Below are positions 39,054-48,422 of a DNA stretch of 64,000 bases, piece by piece (the first letter of the stretch is position 1; every line of letters starts with the position of its first letter). The translations under genes and the position numbers were made by a program. Source of the DNA: an uncultured Clostridia bacterium (GTDB lineage: Bacteria > Bacillota > Clostridia > Christensenellales > UBA1242). Where the stretch lies: assembly GCA_937891595.1 (NCBI GenBank), contig CALATF010000052.1:1-64000 (forward strand), read 5' to 3'. The notes below the pieces were generated by a model. The model was given only the letters and a program-made list of their open reading frames with translations, did not search any database and had not been told where the DNA came from.

Positions 39054-39371
39054 ATGGTAGATTTAAATAAATTACAGCAAGAAATTTATCAAAATAAAGT
39101 TAACAAAGGTTTTAATGTTTCAGATAATAAGGAAAATATATACAGGCAATTTTGCTTAATACAGGGTGAGCTTTCCGAAGCTTTTGAAGCTTATAATAAA
39201 AACTTAAATAATTTAGGTGAAGAACTTGCAGATGTTTGTATTTATATTCTTGGTTTAAGCCAAATAAAAGGCATAAATCTTGAAGAAGAAATATTAAAAA
39301 AAATAGAAGTTAACAAAAAAAGAAAATATAAAAACGTTAATGGAGTTTTTATAAAAGAAGAACAAAAATAG
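39054..39371 (+). CDS. MazG-like nucleotide pyrophosphohydrolase
   Basis: 105 residues, an all-alpha single domain. The metal-binding pattern of the MazG/dUTPase-all-alpha superfamily is clear: QGELSEAFEAY (ExxE type) near residue 43 and EELADVCIYIL (ExxD) near 61. Such enzymes hydrolyse nucleoside triphosphates to monophosphate and pyrophosphate and often clean the pool of non-canonical nucleotides. It sits 17 bases after gyrB and 9 bases before a nucleosidase-like gene, inside the gyrase operon. The substrate is unknown. Confidence 0.75.
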   Translation: MVDLNKLQQEIYQNKVNKGFNVSDNKENIYRQFCLIQGELSEAFEAYNKNLNNLGEELADVCIYILGLSQIKGINLEEEILKKIEVNKKRKYKNVNGVFIKEEQK

Positions 39372-39380
39372 GTAAAAATA

Positions 39381-39866
39381 ATGCAAAAAGAAACAATTTT
39401 AGTTGTGGCAACTGATGAAGAATATCAAAAAGTAAAAGGCAGAACGCCATTAAAAATAATTCAAACGGGCATAGGTTATGGCAACGTAATAAATGCTTTA
39501 AAAAATTTAGATGCAAAAAAAATAAAAATATATAATGTTGGATATGCAGGCAGTAATTTGCTTAAACGTGGAACGTTAGTAAAGGTAAAAAATAGTTATA
39601 ATCACCACGAAAATGCACAGTTTGATGAAAAACTATACACTTTAAATGGTACGACCGATTGCTACACATCAAGTGATTTTGTGCTTAGTACAAAAATTCA
39701 ACAACCTGTTGTTTTTGATATGGAACTTAATGCAATATGCTCCTTTGGTTTTGAAGTTGAGTCCTATAAAATAGTAAGCGATAACTTATCTATGCAAGAA
39801 TATGAAGAAGCAGATTTTGAAAAGGCATGGGTAGAAGTTTTAAATTTAATTAATAAGGGGAATTAA
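39381..39866 (+). CDS. Short nucleoside phosphorylase / MTA-SAH nucleosidase-like protein
   Basis: 161 residues, against about 230 for MtnN-type enzymes. The fold pattern of the PNP/UDP phosphorylase superfamily can be followed: an ILVVATDEEYQ first strand, IIQTGIGYGNVINALK (purine-nucleosidase helix), YNVGYAGS, VFDMELNAICSFG in place of the VDMExAA ribose-binding motif, and YKIVSDNLS in place of the catalytic ISD. So the Glu and Asp of the active site appear retained despite shortening. It may cleave nucleosides or be a divergent relative. The location between a MazG-like gene and gyrA suggests nucleotide housekeeping. Confidence 0.55.
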   Translation: MQKETILVVATDEEYQKVKGRTPLKIIQTGIGYGNVINALKNLDAKKIKIYNVGYAGSNLLKRGTLVKVKNSYNHHENAQFDEKLYTLNGTTDCYTSSDFVLSTKIQQPVVFDMELNAICSFGFEVESYKIVSDNLSMQEYEEADFEKAWVEVLNLINKGN

Positions 39867-39872
39867 AAGAAG

Positions 39873-42362
39873 ATGAAAAAACAAGATTATTCAAAAGAAT
39901 ATGAACAAATTGTTGACAACACCAAGTATATTAAAGTTCACCTAAACGAAGAAATGAAAAAATCGTTTATTTCTTATGCTATGGCTGTTAACGTAAGTCG
40001 TGCTATTCCTGATGTTAGGGACGGTTTAAAGCCTGTTCATAGGCGTATTCTATACGCCATGGGCGAGTTGAATTTATCTAACGACAAACCTTTTAGAAAA
40101 TGTGCACGTATCGTTGGTGACGTTTTGGGTAAATATCACCCTCATGGTGACACTGCTGTTTATGAAGCTCTTGTAAGATTAGCTCAAGACTTTTCTATTA
40201 ACGAGCCACTTGTTTCTGGACAAGGTAACTTTGGTAGTATAGACGGCGATCCTCCTGCTGCTCAACGTTACACAGAAGCAAAGCTTTCAAAAATTGCTGG
40301 CGAAATGTTAAAAGAAATAGACAAAGAAACGGTAGATTTCTACCCTAACTTCGACGGTACTTTGCAACAACCAGTTGTTTTACCTTCACGTTTCCCTAAC
40401 CTTTTAGTAAATGGTTCAGATGGTATTGCTGTTGGTATGGCTACAAATATTCCACCACATAATCTAGGTGAAGTTATTGATGGTGTTATTGCCCTTATTG
40501 ATAACCCAGAAATTGAAATTGAGGATTTAATTAAAATTATTCCTGCCCCAGATTTCCCAACAAAAGGTATTATTATGGGTAGAGCAGGTATAAGAAATGC
40601 CTATAAAACAGGTAGAGGAAACATTGTTCTTAGAGCAAGAACTGAAATTGAAGAAGAGGAAAGAAGAAGTCGCATAATTATTACCGAACTTCCTTATCAA
40701 GTAAACAAAGCAAAATTAATTGAACTTATTGCTAACCTTGTAAAAGATAAAAAAATTGAAGGTATTAGCGATATTAAAGAAGAATCTGACCGAACAGGTA
40801 TGAGAATTGTTGTTGATGTTAAAAAAGATGCAAATCCACAAGTAGTTTTAAATCTTTTATACAAACACACGCCACTTCAACAAGGCCAAGGAATTATTTT
40901 CCTAGCTCTTGTAGATGGCGAACCAAAAATATTAAATTTAAAACAAATGCTTTATTATTACTTGCTTCACCAAAAAGAAATAGTTACTAGAAGAACTCGC
41001 TATGACCTTGAAAGAGCACAAGAAAAAGCACACATTTTAGAAGGCTTAGCAATAGCTTTAGCTAATGTAGATGAAGTTGTTAGAATTATTAAAAAGAGTG
41101 AAGATAAAGTAGACGCAAATAACAAATTACGCCAAAAATTCTTGCTTAGCGAAAAACAAGCCACCGCTATTTTGGAAATGCGTTTGCAACGACTAACTAG
41201 TCTTGAAGTTCAAAAAATTCGCGAAGAATTAGACGGATTACGCATTCAAATTGCTGAATATAAGGCTATTTTAAAAAGCGAACAACGAGTTTTGGATATT
41301 GTTAGAAACGAACTTAACGAAGTTAAAGAAAAATATGCAAGACCAAGACAAAGTGAAATTAGCGTTGACTTTGACGATATTGATATTGAAGACCTTATTG
41401 AAAAAGAAGATGTTGTAATTTCTCTTACTCATTTTGGTTATATTAAACGTCAGCCTGTAAATGAATATAAAACACAAAAACGTGGTGGTGTAGGTGTGAA
41501 CGCACACAAGACAAAAGAAGAAGACTTTGTTAAAAAGATGTTTATTGCAAATACTCATGATAATTTGTTATTCTTCACAAGCAAAGGACGAGTTTTCTGT
41601 CAAAAAGCTTACACCATACCAGAGGCTCAAAAATCAGCCAAAGGCAGAGCAATCATTAATTTACTACATTTATCCGAAAATGAAACAGTTACCGAAATTT
41701 TAACTCTTTCTAATGACTTAAAAGGCTATTTAATTATGGCTACAAAAGGTGGCTTAATTAAAAAGACTTCTATTGATGAATTTAAGCATATTAATAAAAA
41801 TGGTAAAATAGCAATTAAGTTACTTGATAACGACTCGTTAATAAGCGTAGACATCACAAATGGTAGAGATGAAATTATAGTTGCTACACATGAAGGAAAA
41901 TGCATAAGATTTAGTGAAGAAAATGTTAGAAAAATGGGTAGAAGTTCACAAGGTGTAAAGAGTATTAGTCTTAATAAGAAAGATTATGTTGTAGATATGT
42001 CAGTAATTAAAAAAGGTTGTCAAATCTTAACAATATCTGAAAACGGTTACGGTAAACGTAGCGACCCTAACGACTATCGCTTACAAACACGAGGTGGTAA
42101 AGGTATTAAAGCTGGTGTATTCAACCAAAAAACAGGTAAACTTGTAAACTTAAAACAAATTAAAATGGAACAAGATGTTATTCTAATTTCAGATAATGGA
42201 ACAATTATTAGGTTAGAAGCAGAACAAATTAGCAAAATAGGTAGAAATACTCAAGGCGTTAAGATTATGCGACTTAAAGATAAGAGCTATAAAGTAGTTT
42301 GTGCGTCTGTTGCTGAACACGAAGAAGTTGAAGAAACTGAAGAAGTTGAAGGCGAAGAATAA
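39873..42362 (+). CDS. gyrA: DNA gyrase subunit A
   Basis: 829 residues. GyrA carries the breakage-reunion domain and the DNA-wrapping beta-pinwheel. The active-site Tyr lies in [14 protein letters not shown] near residue 132, after [14 protein letters not shown] and [20 protein letters not shown], the quinolone-resistance region. The GyrA box is in the [14 protein letters not shown] segment near 535, which favours gyrase rather than topoisomerase IV. The tail is acidic. AAGGGG precedes the ATG; a strong terminator follows. It closes the gyrase operon. Confidence 0.96.
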   Translation: MKKQDYSKEYEQIVDNTKYIKVHLNEEMKKSFISYAMAVNVSRAIPDVRDGLKPVHRRILYAMGELNLSNDKPFRKCARIVGDVLGKYHPHGDTAVYEALVRLAQDFSINEPLVSGQGNFGSIDGDPPAAQRYTEAKLSKIAGEMLKEIDKETVDFYPNFDGTLQQPVVLPSRFPNLLVNGSDGIAVGMATNIPPHNLGEVIDGVIALIDNPEIEIEDLIKIIPAPDFPTKGIIMGRAGIRNAYKTGRGNIVLRARTEIEEEERRSRIIITELPYQVNKAKLIELIANLVKDKKIEGISDIKEESDRTGMRIVVDVKKDANPQVVLNLLYKHTPLQQGQGIIFLALVDGEPKILNLKQMLYYYLLHQKEIVTRRTRYDLERAQEKAHILEGLAIALANVDEVVRIIKKSEDKVDANNKLRQKFLLSEKQATAILEMRLQRLTSLEVQKIREELDGLRIQIAEYKAILKSEQRVLDIVRNELNEVKEKYARPRQSEISVDFDDIDIEDLIEKEDVVISLTHFGYIKRQPVNEYKTQKRGGVGVNAHKTKEEDFVKKMFIANTHDNLLFFTSKGRVFCQKAYTIPEAQKSAKGRAIINLLHLSENETVTEILTLSNDLKGYLIMATKGGLIKKTSIDEFKHINKNGKIAIKLLDNDSLISVDITNGRDEIIVATHEGKCIRFSEENVRKMGRSSQGVKSISLNKKDYVVDMSVIKKGCQILTISENGYGKRSDPNDYRLQTRGGKGIKAGVFNQKTGKLVNLKQIKMEQDVILISDNGTIIRLEAEQISKIGRNTQGVKIMRLKDKSYKVVCASVAEHEEVEETEEVEGEE

Positions 42363-42373
42363 TTTCTATTAAT

Positions 42374-42412
42374 AAAAAGTAGCAAGGGTTAAATAAACCC
42401 TTGCTACTTTTT
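42374..42412 (+). terminator. Intrinsic terminator of the gyrase operon
   Basis: AAAAAGTAGCAAGGGTT pairs with AACCCTTGCTACTTTTT around a short loop, a 17-bp stem 12 bases after the gyrA stop. Confidence 0.85.
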
Positions 42413-42624
42413 ATCATTATTATAAAAATAACATTCAAACAAATGATCAAATTAAAAAAAATCGCTTAATATAAACATATTATTAATTATTATAGTTAAA
42501 ATAGCAATTTTACATTATATAATATTGTTTATTAATTATCATACTATTTTTTTATCTTTCATATTATTAAATATACAAAACAACATAAAAATGTGTTTGT
42601 TAATCTTTTTTAAAAGGAATTAAT

Positions 42625-42912
42625 ATGGAAGTAATAGAGCAAGAGAAGGCAAAGGAATTTTATGAAAGCCAAATTACCTTAACTAATAGAGCAAAACTAA
42701 CTTTATCTGGCGTTGAAAAGGTGTATGAAACAAACGAAAGTAAAGTACAATTAAAAGTTTCTGGTTCAAACTTAGTTATTGCAGGTGAAAAATTAAATAT
42801 TTCTAGGCTAGATGTAGAAAGCGGTGTTGTTCAAATAGACGGGTTAATAAATGAACTAAAATTTCAGGTAGGAGATAACAAAGGGGGGTTATTTAAAAAG
42901 ATTTTTAAATGA
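42625..42912 (+). CDS. yabP: Sporulation protein YabP
   Basis: 95 residues of the YabP/YqfC family. In Bacillus, YabP and YabQ are made in the mother cell and are needed for spore cortex assembly. Visible family pattern: ITLTNRAKLTLSGVEKVYETNESKVQLKVSGSNLVIAGEKLNISRLDVESGVVQIDG, that is, strands ending in the L-x-I-x-x-L-x-x-x-x-G-x-x-x-I-x-G pattern. A Lys-rich GGLFKKIFK ends the chain, as in homologues. AAAAGGA precedes the ATG. Its stop overlaps the yabQ start (ATGA), so the pair is coupled. Confidence 0.85.
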   Translation: MEVIEQEKAKEFYESQITLTNRAKLTLSGVEKVYETNESKVQLKVSGSNLVIAGEKLNISRLDVESGVVQIDGLINELKFQVGDNKGGLFKKIFK

Positions 42913-43436
42913 TACTTTTCCCTACATTTAATCATGTACTGTTGCTGTTTTTATATGTTTATTTAGGACTTGTGTCTGGTATAATATTCAAAATTATTGA
43001 TAAGTTTTCCACCTTGATAAAAGCAAAAGTGGATAAACCCTTTTCTCATTTAAAAAAAGAGAAAATAGAAACGTCAACAAACTATGGTAAAACTAAAAAA
43101 AAGTTAAAAAATACTGAAAATATATCAAAAATAAAAAAACAAAAACAAGCAAAAAATCATTTAATTATATTTAAAATAATATTGAATAAAACTAGAGTAT
43201 ATTTAGTTAAAGGTTTTTCTTCTTGCATTTTAATAGTTACTTTAGTATGTTTGGTTTTTGTAAGTTTTTTAATAAACTTGCAGTTAAATTTTGGCGAAAT
43301 TAGAATAATATATGTTTGCGTTTGGGTGCTTTCCTTTTTTGTTGGTAAAAGATTTTTTAATTTGCTTGCCAACTATATAACTAATTTTTATAATTACTTA
43401 TGTAAAAGGAAAAGTAAAAATGGCACAGCAGAATAA
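42909..43436 (+). CDS. yabQ: Spore cortex biosynthesis protein YabQ-like
   Basis: 175 residues with a first membrane segment (LLLFLYVYLGLVSGIIFKIID), a Lys-rich cytoplasmic stretch to about residue 85, and two further membrane segments near 99-122 and 128-147. The F-x-x-GL-xx-G-I-xF-D pattern in the first helix and the position right after yabP identify it. In Bacillus YabQ sits in the outer forespore membrane. It overlaps yabP by 4 bases and the next gene by 17. Confidence 0.75.
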   Translation: MILFPTFNHVLLLFLYVYLGLVSGIIFKIIDKFSTLIKAKVDKPFSHLKKEKIETSTNYGKTKKKLKNTENISKIKKQKQAKNHLIIFKIILNKTRVYLVKGFSSCILIVTLVCLVFVSFLINLQLNFGEIRIIYVCVWVLSFFVGKRFFNLLANYITNFYNYLCKRKSKNGTAE

Positions 43437-43617
43437 TAACAACAAAACAAAACTTTTAATATTTATGCTTTTAGCTATAATAATACTTTTAGTTGCAGGA
43501 ATTGTTTATCAGTTTGTAGTTATAAAAAGGCTAGAAAAACAACAAAACGCAAATGCAATTATTAGCGTAGTTAATGAAGAAAATTCGAAAATGTTAAATT
43601 ATAAAAATTTTTTATAA
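43420..43617 (+). CDS. divIC: DivIC/FtsB-like septum protein (short)
   Basis: 65 residues: a basic cytoplasmic start, one membrane helix (LLIFMLLAIIILLVAGIVYQFVV) and about 25 residues outside that start as a coiled coil (IKRLEKQQNANAIISVVNEENSKML). DivIC is a divisome protein partnering FtsL and DivIB. Here the external part is about half the usual length, so it may be a minimal version or a C-terminal truncation. The call leans on the yabP-yabQ-divIC order known from Bacillus. AAAGGA precedes the ATG inside yabQ. Confidence 0.6.
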   Translation: MAQQNNNNKTKLLIFMLLAIIILLVAGIVYQFVVIKRLEKQQNANAIISVVNEENSKMLNYKNFL

Positions 43618-43709
43618 AAAATCTTCGCAATTTTTAGTTATAAGTTGACTAATTTTAAGAATAATTTTATAATATATGCATATATTGATAATAAAAGGGG
43701 AAAATTAAT

Positions 43710-43931
43710 ATGGCAAAAAAATCTGATTATTTTGGTTTAGGATATCTTGTTAGCTTAATTCTTGCAATTATTCCTGTAACTGCATGGATCTGCGGAGCTC
43801 TTACAAGATTTTCAGAAGGCAAAATCGTTGCTGGCTTAATTAGATTAATCTTCGGTTTCACAATCGTTTGGATTATCGACTTAGTATTAATGATTTTAAG
43901 CAAACATATCTTTAGATTACTTAACGTTTAA
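43710..43931 (+). CDS. Small two-helix membrane protein
   Basis: 73 residues with two hydrophobic segments (YLVSLILAIIPVTAWICGAL and the LIRLIFGFTIVWIIDLVLMIL region) joined by a short polar turn with RFSEGK. It has an excellent AAAGGGG ribosome binding site and its own terminator, so it is probably real and well translated. I recognise no family. Confidence 0.6.
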   Translation: MAKKSDYFGLGYLVSLILAIIPVTAWICGALTRFSEGKIVAGLIRLIFGFTIVWIIDLVLMILSKHIFRLLNV

Positions 43932-43933
43932 TC

Positions 43934-43969
43934 AAAAAAAACAACCTTGAAAAACAGGTTGTTTTTTTT
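43934..43969. terminator. Bidirectional intrinsic terminator
   Basis: AAAACAACCT pairs with AGGTTGTTTT with A8 and T8 runs, between the small membrane protein and the convergent MFS gene. Confidence 0.8.
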
Positions 43970-43987
43970 ATGCTCATTAAAAAATAA

Positions 43988-45208
43988 TTAATAAAGTTTA
44001 TTGTTTTGTAAATAGTCTACAAGTATTTCTCTTGTTGTTTCTTCATTTTTTGGAATAAAATAAGAGCAGGAAGCAAATGTTAAACCTATAATAGCAAAAC
44101 AAGGAATAAACATGAACGGCCCTATAGCCATTAAACCATGAATAACAATTTGAACTAACCTAGACGCCTGAGCTCTGTTATTAAGCGCCACGTTACTTAC
44201 ACCCAGTATTTTACATCTTGTCATCATTCTTGAATAACAGAATATGCTAATAAATGAATATAAAAAGCCTATTACACCAAAAATTATTACATCTAGCCAA
44301 ATTAAAGTTGCAACAAAAGGAACAGCACAGACTAAAGCTCCTGATGCAATACAACAGATGCACACTATTTTTGTTATATCTATTTTTTCATCTAACTTTC
44401 CGGCAATAAAGTTACCTAAACCAAAACTAGCATAAAATGAAGCTTGAATGTAAGCGGTAAAAGTGTAACTTTCGGCACTAACCTTAAACAAATATAACGA
44501 AAATAAATTCATTAAAGCATCTAAAACACAAAAAGCAAAGTATATTCCAAAATATCTTAACAAAAGTTTCTTAGTAATAACTTTTTGCTGGTGCTGTTTA
44601 ATTTTAATATCTTTAAAACTTTCTACAGCATTAGAAGTTGCATCCTTATTAAATGTCTTTTCATTTTTTTGCCTAAAATAATAAATTAATAGCGGAATTA
44701 CCGAGATTAAGTAACAAACGCAAGCAATTACAGCAACAATCCATTTAGGAAGGTTATCTAAAAATAAACCACCTAAAATAATAGCGGCAATAACTCCAGT
44801 GTATTCAAGTAATCTTGAAAAACCATTAGAGGAAGACCCCTTACCATAGGAAGCATAGTTATATGTTAATTCCATAGGTAAATCTTTAAAGGCAACAGCA
44901 AGTGAATGGAATAGTGCAGAAAGTATTATGCCAAGAACAATCATTTGGGTATCAAGCAAAATAATAGAAAGTGAATATGCTAAGAAAGGAAAGGTCCTAA
45001 TAAATAAAAACACCTGAGGTTTCTTTTCCATTTGTTTTAAAAATATTTGAGAAAAGAAAATTCTAAGAGTCATATTTAATGCTAAAAACAAAAAGGCATA
45101 AGAAAAGTTATGTGTGCTTTTATAAATTATTAAAGCCAAAAAAGCCCCTACAATGTTAGAAGCAAACTGGGAAAATATCTTGTGAAAATTTAATAATTTT
45201 AATTGCAT
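43988..45208 (-). CDS. MFS transporter
   Basis: 406 residues with about twelve hydrophobic segments split into two halves by a charged loop near residues 183-215 (RQKNEKTFNKDAT). The N-terminal half ends with a GFSRLLEYTGVIAAIILGG helix, and the second half has YIQASFYASFGLGNFIAGKL. This is the major facilitator pattern; the substrate is not visible. AAGG precedes the ATG weakly. It is a single gene convergent with the small membrane protein. Confidence 0.75.
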   Translation of the reverse strand: MQLKLLNFHKIFSQFASNIVGAFLALIIYKSTHNFSYAFLFLALNMTLRIFFSQIFLKQMEKKPQVFLFIRTFPFLAYSLSIILLDTQMIVLGIILSALFHSLAVAFKDLPMELTYNYASYGKGSSSNGFSRLLEYTGVIAAIILGGLFLDNLPKWIVAVIACVCYLISVIPLLIYYFRQKNEKTFNKDATSNAVESFKDIKIKQHQQKVITKKLLLRYFGIYFAFCVLDALMNLFSLYLFKVSAESYTFTAYIQASFYASFGLGNFIAGKLDEKIDITKIVCICCIASGALVCAVPFVATLIWLDVIIFGVIGFLYSFISIFCYSRMMTRCKILGVSNVALNNRAQASRLVQIVIHGLMAIGPFMFIPCFAIIGLTFASCSYFIPKNEETTREILVDYLQNNKLY

Positions 45209-45318
45209 GGCATTACCTTTTTACGTTGAGTATTTTTAAATAAATATATATTAAAAATTAGTTTAAAATTATATTTAAATTTTACTAAAATAATGCTTGA
45301 AAATCAAACAAATAAGTA

Positions 45319-45324
45319 TATAAT
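45319..45324 (+). promoter_or_regulatory. -10 element for leaderless queH mRNA
   Basis: TATAAT lies 6 bases before the queH ATG, with no ribosome binding site between. A weak -35 (CTTGAA) is at about 16 bases. Confidence 0.55.
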
Positions 45325-45330
45325 TTAAAT

Positions 45331-45876
45331 ATGAATAAAAAGAAATTATTACTACACAGTTGCTGTGGACCATGTAGCACAAGTGTTATAGAAAAATTAA
45401 AAAACGAGTATGATTTAACAATATTTTATTATAACCCAAATATATATCCACAAGAGGAGTATATAAAACGACTTAACGAACAAATTAAGTATTTAAAATT
45501 ATCTAATCAAAATATTATTGTTATAGACGGCACTTACCAAGATAATGCGTTATTTGAAAAAGCTTACCAAGGTTATGAAACTTGTAAAGAAGGTGGCAGT
45601 AGATGTGAAAAATGCATATATCTTAGACTTAAAAAAACTGCAGAATATGCAAAAAATAACAACTTTGATGTTTTTGCCTCTACCTTAAGTGTAAGCCCAC
45701 ACAAAAATGCTAAATTAATAAACGATTTAGGCACAAAACTACAAGAAGAATATAAAATAGAATATTTATTATCTGATTTTAAAAAGCAAGACGGATATTT
45801 AAATAGTATAAAAATATCCAAAGAATATGATTTATATCGTCAAAAATATTGTGGCTGCAAATATTCAATTTATTAA
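45331..45876 (+). CDS. queH: Epoxyqueuosine reductase QueH
   Basis: 181 residues. QueH (DUF208) carries out the last step of queuosine synthesis, reducing epoxyqueuosine in tRNA, as the non-homologous replacement for QueG. The metal-binding motifs are plain: LLLHSCCGPCS near residue 11 (Cys-Cys-x-x-Cys), YNPNIYPQEEYIKR, ETCKEGGSRCEKC near 84-96, LSVSPHKN, then DFKKQDGY and the C-terminal RQKYCGCKYS. No ribosome binding site is present, and TATAAT lies 6 bases before the ATG. None of queA, tgt or queC-F is nearby. Confidence 0.93.
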   Translation: MNKKKLLLHSCCGPCSTSVIEKLKNEYDLTIFYYNPNIYPQEEYIKRLNEQIKYLKLSNQNIIVIDGTYQDNALFEKAYQGYETCKEGGSRCEKCIYLRLKKTAEYAKNNNFDVFASTLSVSPHKNAKLINDLGTKLQEEYKIEYLLSDFKKQDGYLNSIKISKEYDLYRQKYCGCKYSIY

Positions 45877-45909
45877 AAAAATCCTCTAATTATTTAGAGG
45901 ACTTTTTAT
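45875..45909. terminator. Bidirectional intrinsic terminator
   Basis: TCCTCTAA pairs with TTAGAGGA around three bases, with A and T runs, covering the 14-base gap between the convergent queH and P-type ATPase genes. Confidence 0.8.
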
Positions 45910-48325
45910 TTATTTTAAGTTTTATTTTTTTATGTTTTTTCAAATCGTTTTCTAGGGCCTTGTCGCTACTTTCTAAAACGTTTTTCATCCATTTAATTTC
46001 TAGCAGTTTTTCGCAAAGCTTTTTAAACATTGCGTAAAAAGCAAAAATTAAAACACAAACAACTAATATAAATATTTGGTTTTGATTAGATAGTTCTACA
46101 TATCCAAAGAACTCTGTAGGAATTAAAATAAGACAAGTTATACAAATAAACAACAATCCAAAACAAATATATGCTCTAAACTTATTTAAAGGAATGCAAA
46201 CATTAAATAAAATAGCGAAAGCTCCAAGTGTTACAGTGTAAGAAAGTATAGTAGGTAATATTTCAAAATTATTAGTTATGCTGCAGTAAATATAACAAGC
46301 CATAGCGCTTAAGAATAATATTAAAGCACCGGGTAGTGCTTTAGACGCCAAACTACCTATAAATGAACCTTTAATTCTTTCATTATTAGGTTGTAAAGCA
46401 AGTAAGAAAGCCGGAATACCTATAAAAACTGTTTCCCAAATTAAAATTTGGTTTGCTTGTAATGGATAAACAAAAGTAGGTGATATTAAAACAAAGATTG
46501 TTAAGAAAATTGTAAAGAAAGTTTTAGTTAAGAATAATGACGATGCTTTAGAAATATTATTAATAACACGTCTTCCTTCAGCCACAATTTTAGGCATTGT
46601 AGAAAAATTATTTTCTAACATAACAATATCGCTAGCACTTCTTGTTGCCGCACTACCGCTTGCCATAGCAATAGAACAATCAGATTCTTTTAGCGCTAAA
46701 ATATCGTTAACACCATCGCCTGTCATAGCAACAATTTTGCCTTTGTCTTGTAAAGCACTAACAATAATACACTTTTGCTCTGGTGTAACACGTCCAAATA
46801 CATTATATTTGAAAGCCGCTTCGGCAACTTCTTCCTCGCTCATACCTTCAAGACTAATGCAATTATCTGCTCCTATAACACCAACCTTTTTACTTATGTT
46901 ACTTACTGTATCTACGTTGTCGCCCGATATAATTTTTATGTCAACATCATTAGTATTAAACCACTCTATAGTTTCTTTAGCGTCTGGTCTAATATTATCT
47001 TGAATGGTAATCATAGCAAGTGGAGTAGTGTTTAATTCAATTTGTTCTTTTTTAATATCAGTTTTATTTTTGCATAACAAAACCACTCTATAGCCGTTTG
47101 TTGTAAAGTCCTTAATTGTTTGTTTTACACCTTTTTCTAACTTAGAACATACAAATTCAGGGGCCCCCAAAACATATGTGCCTTTGTCTTTAAATGTAAC
47201 TACAGAATATTTTCTTTCGCTACTAAATTCAATAGTGTCTTTAACTTCCCAGTCTTTTTTTGTTCCAAAGGGATTTTTTAACGCTCTTTGTGTTTGGTTA
47301 ATAGCTTTAAATGCTTGAATATAATTTGGCATTATAACTTCAATGTCTTCATAAACGCTATTTATAGCAAGTGTTCCAGTTACCGACATTGTTCCGTCTG
47401 TAATAGTACCTGTTTTATCTAAACATAAAACATTAGCCCTTGCCAACATTTCAATGCTATAAAGTTCTTGAACTAAAGTCTTTTTTCTAGCAAGTTTTAA
47501 AACACTTACAACTAACGAAACGCTAGTTAATAAGAAAATTCCAACCGGCATCATTCCCATAACCGAGCCAGATATAGTTATAATAGCTTCTGAAAAATTA
47601 TTTCCATTATATGCGTCAAAGAAAGACAATAAACCAAGCGGAATTAAAAGAATGCCAACTGTTTTAATTATAAAGTTTAAAGTTCTTAAAATTTCACTTT
47701 GATTACCTTTAAGCTCTCTGGCTTTCTTAATAAGAGTAGCCGAATAACTTTCTAACCCAACTTTTACTACTTGTGCTTTACAAAAGCCACTTACAACATA
47801 ACTACCACCAAGTAATGTTGCGTTATCCGTTTTTCTAATAGGTCTACTTTCCCCAGTAATTAAACTTTCGTTAACTTCTACTTTTCCTTCAATTACAACA
47901 CAGTCTGCACAAATTTGGTCGCCAGTTTCAAAGAAAATAATATCGTCTTCAACAACAGCGTCAATATCTACATTAATTTTTCTTCCATGACGCAAGACTT
48001 TAACCTTCGTTTTGCCAAGAACTGTAATTTTATCTACAACTGATTTGGCTTTAATTTCTTGAATTAAACCTATAAGCAAGTTAGCAGCAAAAATAAATAT
48101 GAATGTTATATTTTCAAAACTATCCGCAATAATTAAAAGGGTAGCCATAAAAACGCATATTAAGTTAAACCAAGTGCAAAAGTTATCAATAACAATTTTA
48201 AAATATGACTTAGTTTTTTTTGTGTTTAACTTGTTAACTTTATCTTGCTTTATGCGTTCTTCAACTTGAACTTTGCTAAGGCCTACGTCAAAATCTATTT
48301 CAGTGTTAAGTTTTAATTCTTCCAT
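45890..48325 (-). CDS. Cation-transporting P-type ATPase (CtpE-like)
   Basis: 811 residues. Motifs in order: N-terminal cytoplasmic part, membrane helices near 55-105, the actuator TGES motif (SLITGESRPIRK) near 155, the phosphorylation site CLDKTGTITDG near 302, the nucleotide-binding domain, and the hinge MTGDGVNDILALKESDCSIAM near 555, then six helices. The helix before the phosphorylation site reads VMGMMPVGIFLL, without the CPC of heavy-metal pumps or the PEGL of SERCA pumps. It resembles the CtpE-type calcium transporters of Gram-positives. Ion specificity is inferred. Confidence 0.85.
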   Translation of the reverse strand: MEELKLNTEIDFDVGLSKVQVEERIKQDKVNKLNTKKTKSYFKIVIDNFCTWFNLICVFMATLLIIADSFENITFIFIFAANLLIGLIQEIKAKSVVDKITVLGKTKVKVLRHGRKINVDIDAVVEDDIIFFETGDQICADCVVIEGKVEVNESLITGESRPIRKTDNATLLGGSYVVSGFCKAQVVKVGLESYSATLIKKARELKGNQSEILRTLNFIIKTVGILLIPLGLLSFFDAYNGNNFSEAIITISGSVMGMMPVGIFLLTSVSLVVSVLKLARKKTLVQELYSIEMLARANVLCLDKTGTITDGTMSVTGTLAINSVYEDIEVIMPNYIQAFKAINQTQRALKNPFGTKKDWEVKDTIEFSSERKYSVVTFKDKGTYVLGAPEFVCSKLEKGVKQTIKDFTTNGYRVVLLCKNKTDIKKEQIELNTTPLAMITIQDNIRPDAKETIEWFNTNDVDIKIISGDNVDTVSNISKKVGVIGADNCISLEGMSEEEVAEAAFKYNVFGRVTPEQKCIIVSALQDKGKIVAMTGDGVNDILALKESDCSIAMASGSAATRSASDIVMLENNFSTMPKIVAEGRRVINNISKASSLFLTKTFFTIFLTIFVLISPTFVYPLQANQILIWETVFIGIPAFLLALQPNNERIKGSFIGSLASKALPGALILFLSAMACYIYCSITNNFEILPTILSYTVTLGAFAILFNVCIPLNKFRAYICFGLLFICITCLILIPTEFFGYVELSNQNQIFILVVCVLIFAFYAMFKKLCEKLLEIKWMKNVLESSDKALENDLKKHKKIKLKINKKSSK

Positions 48326-48409
48326 ACACTTATTTTATCAAATATTAATAAAAATTACTACTACAAAAATTAAAAAATAAAAAAAACTTTTAATTATTTT
48401 ATAATAATG

Positions 48410-48415
48410 TATAAT
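48410..48415 (+). promoter_or_regulatory. -10 element for leaderless TtcA-like mRNA
   Basis: TATAAT lies 7 bases before the ATG at 48423; no ribosome binding site is present. A second TATAAT-like word (TATAATAA) lies just upstream. Confidence 0.5.
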
Positions 48416-48422
48416 ATTAAGT

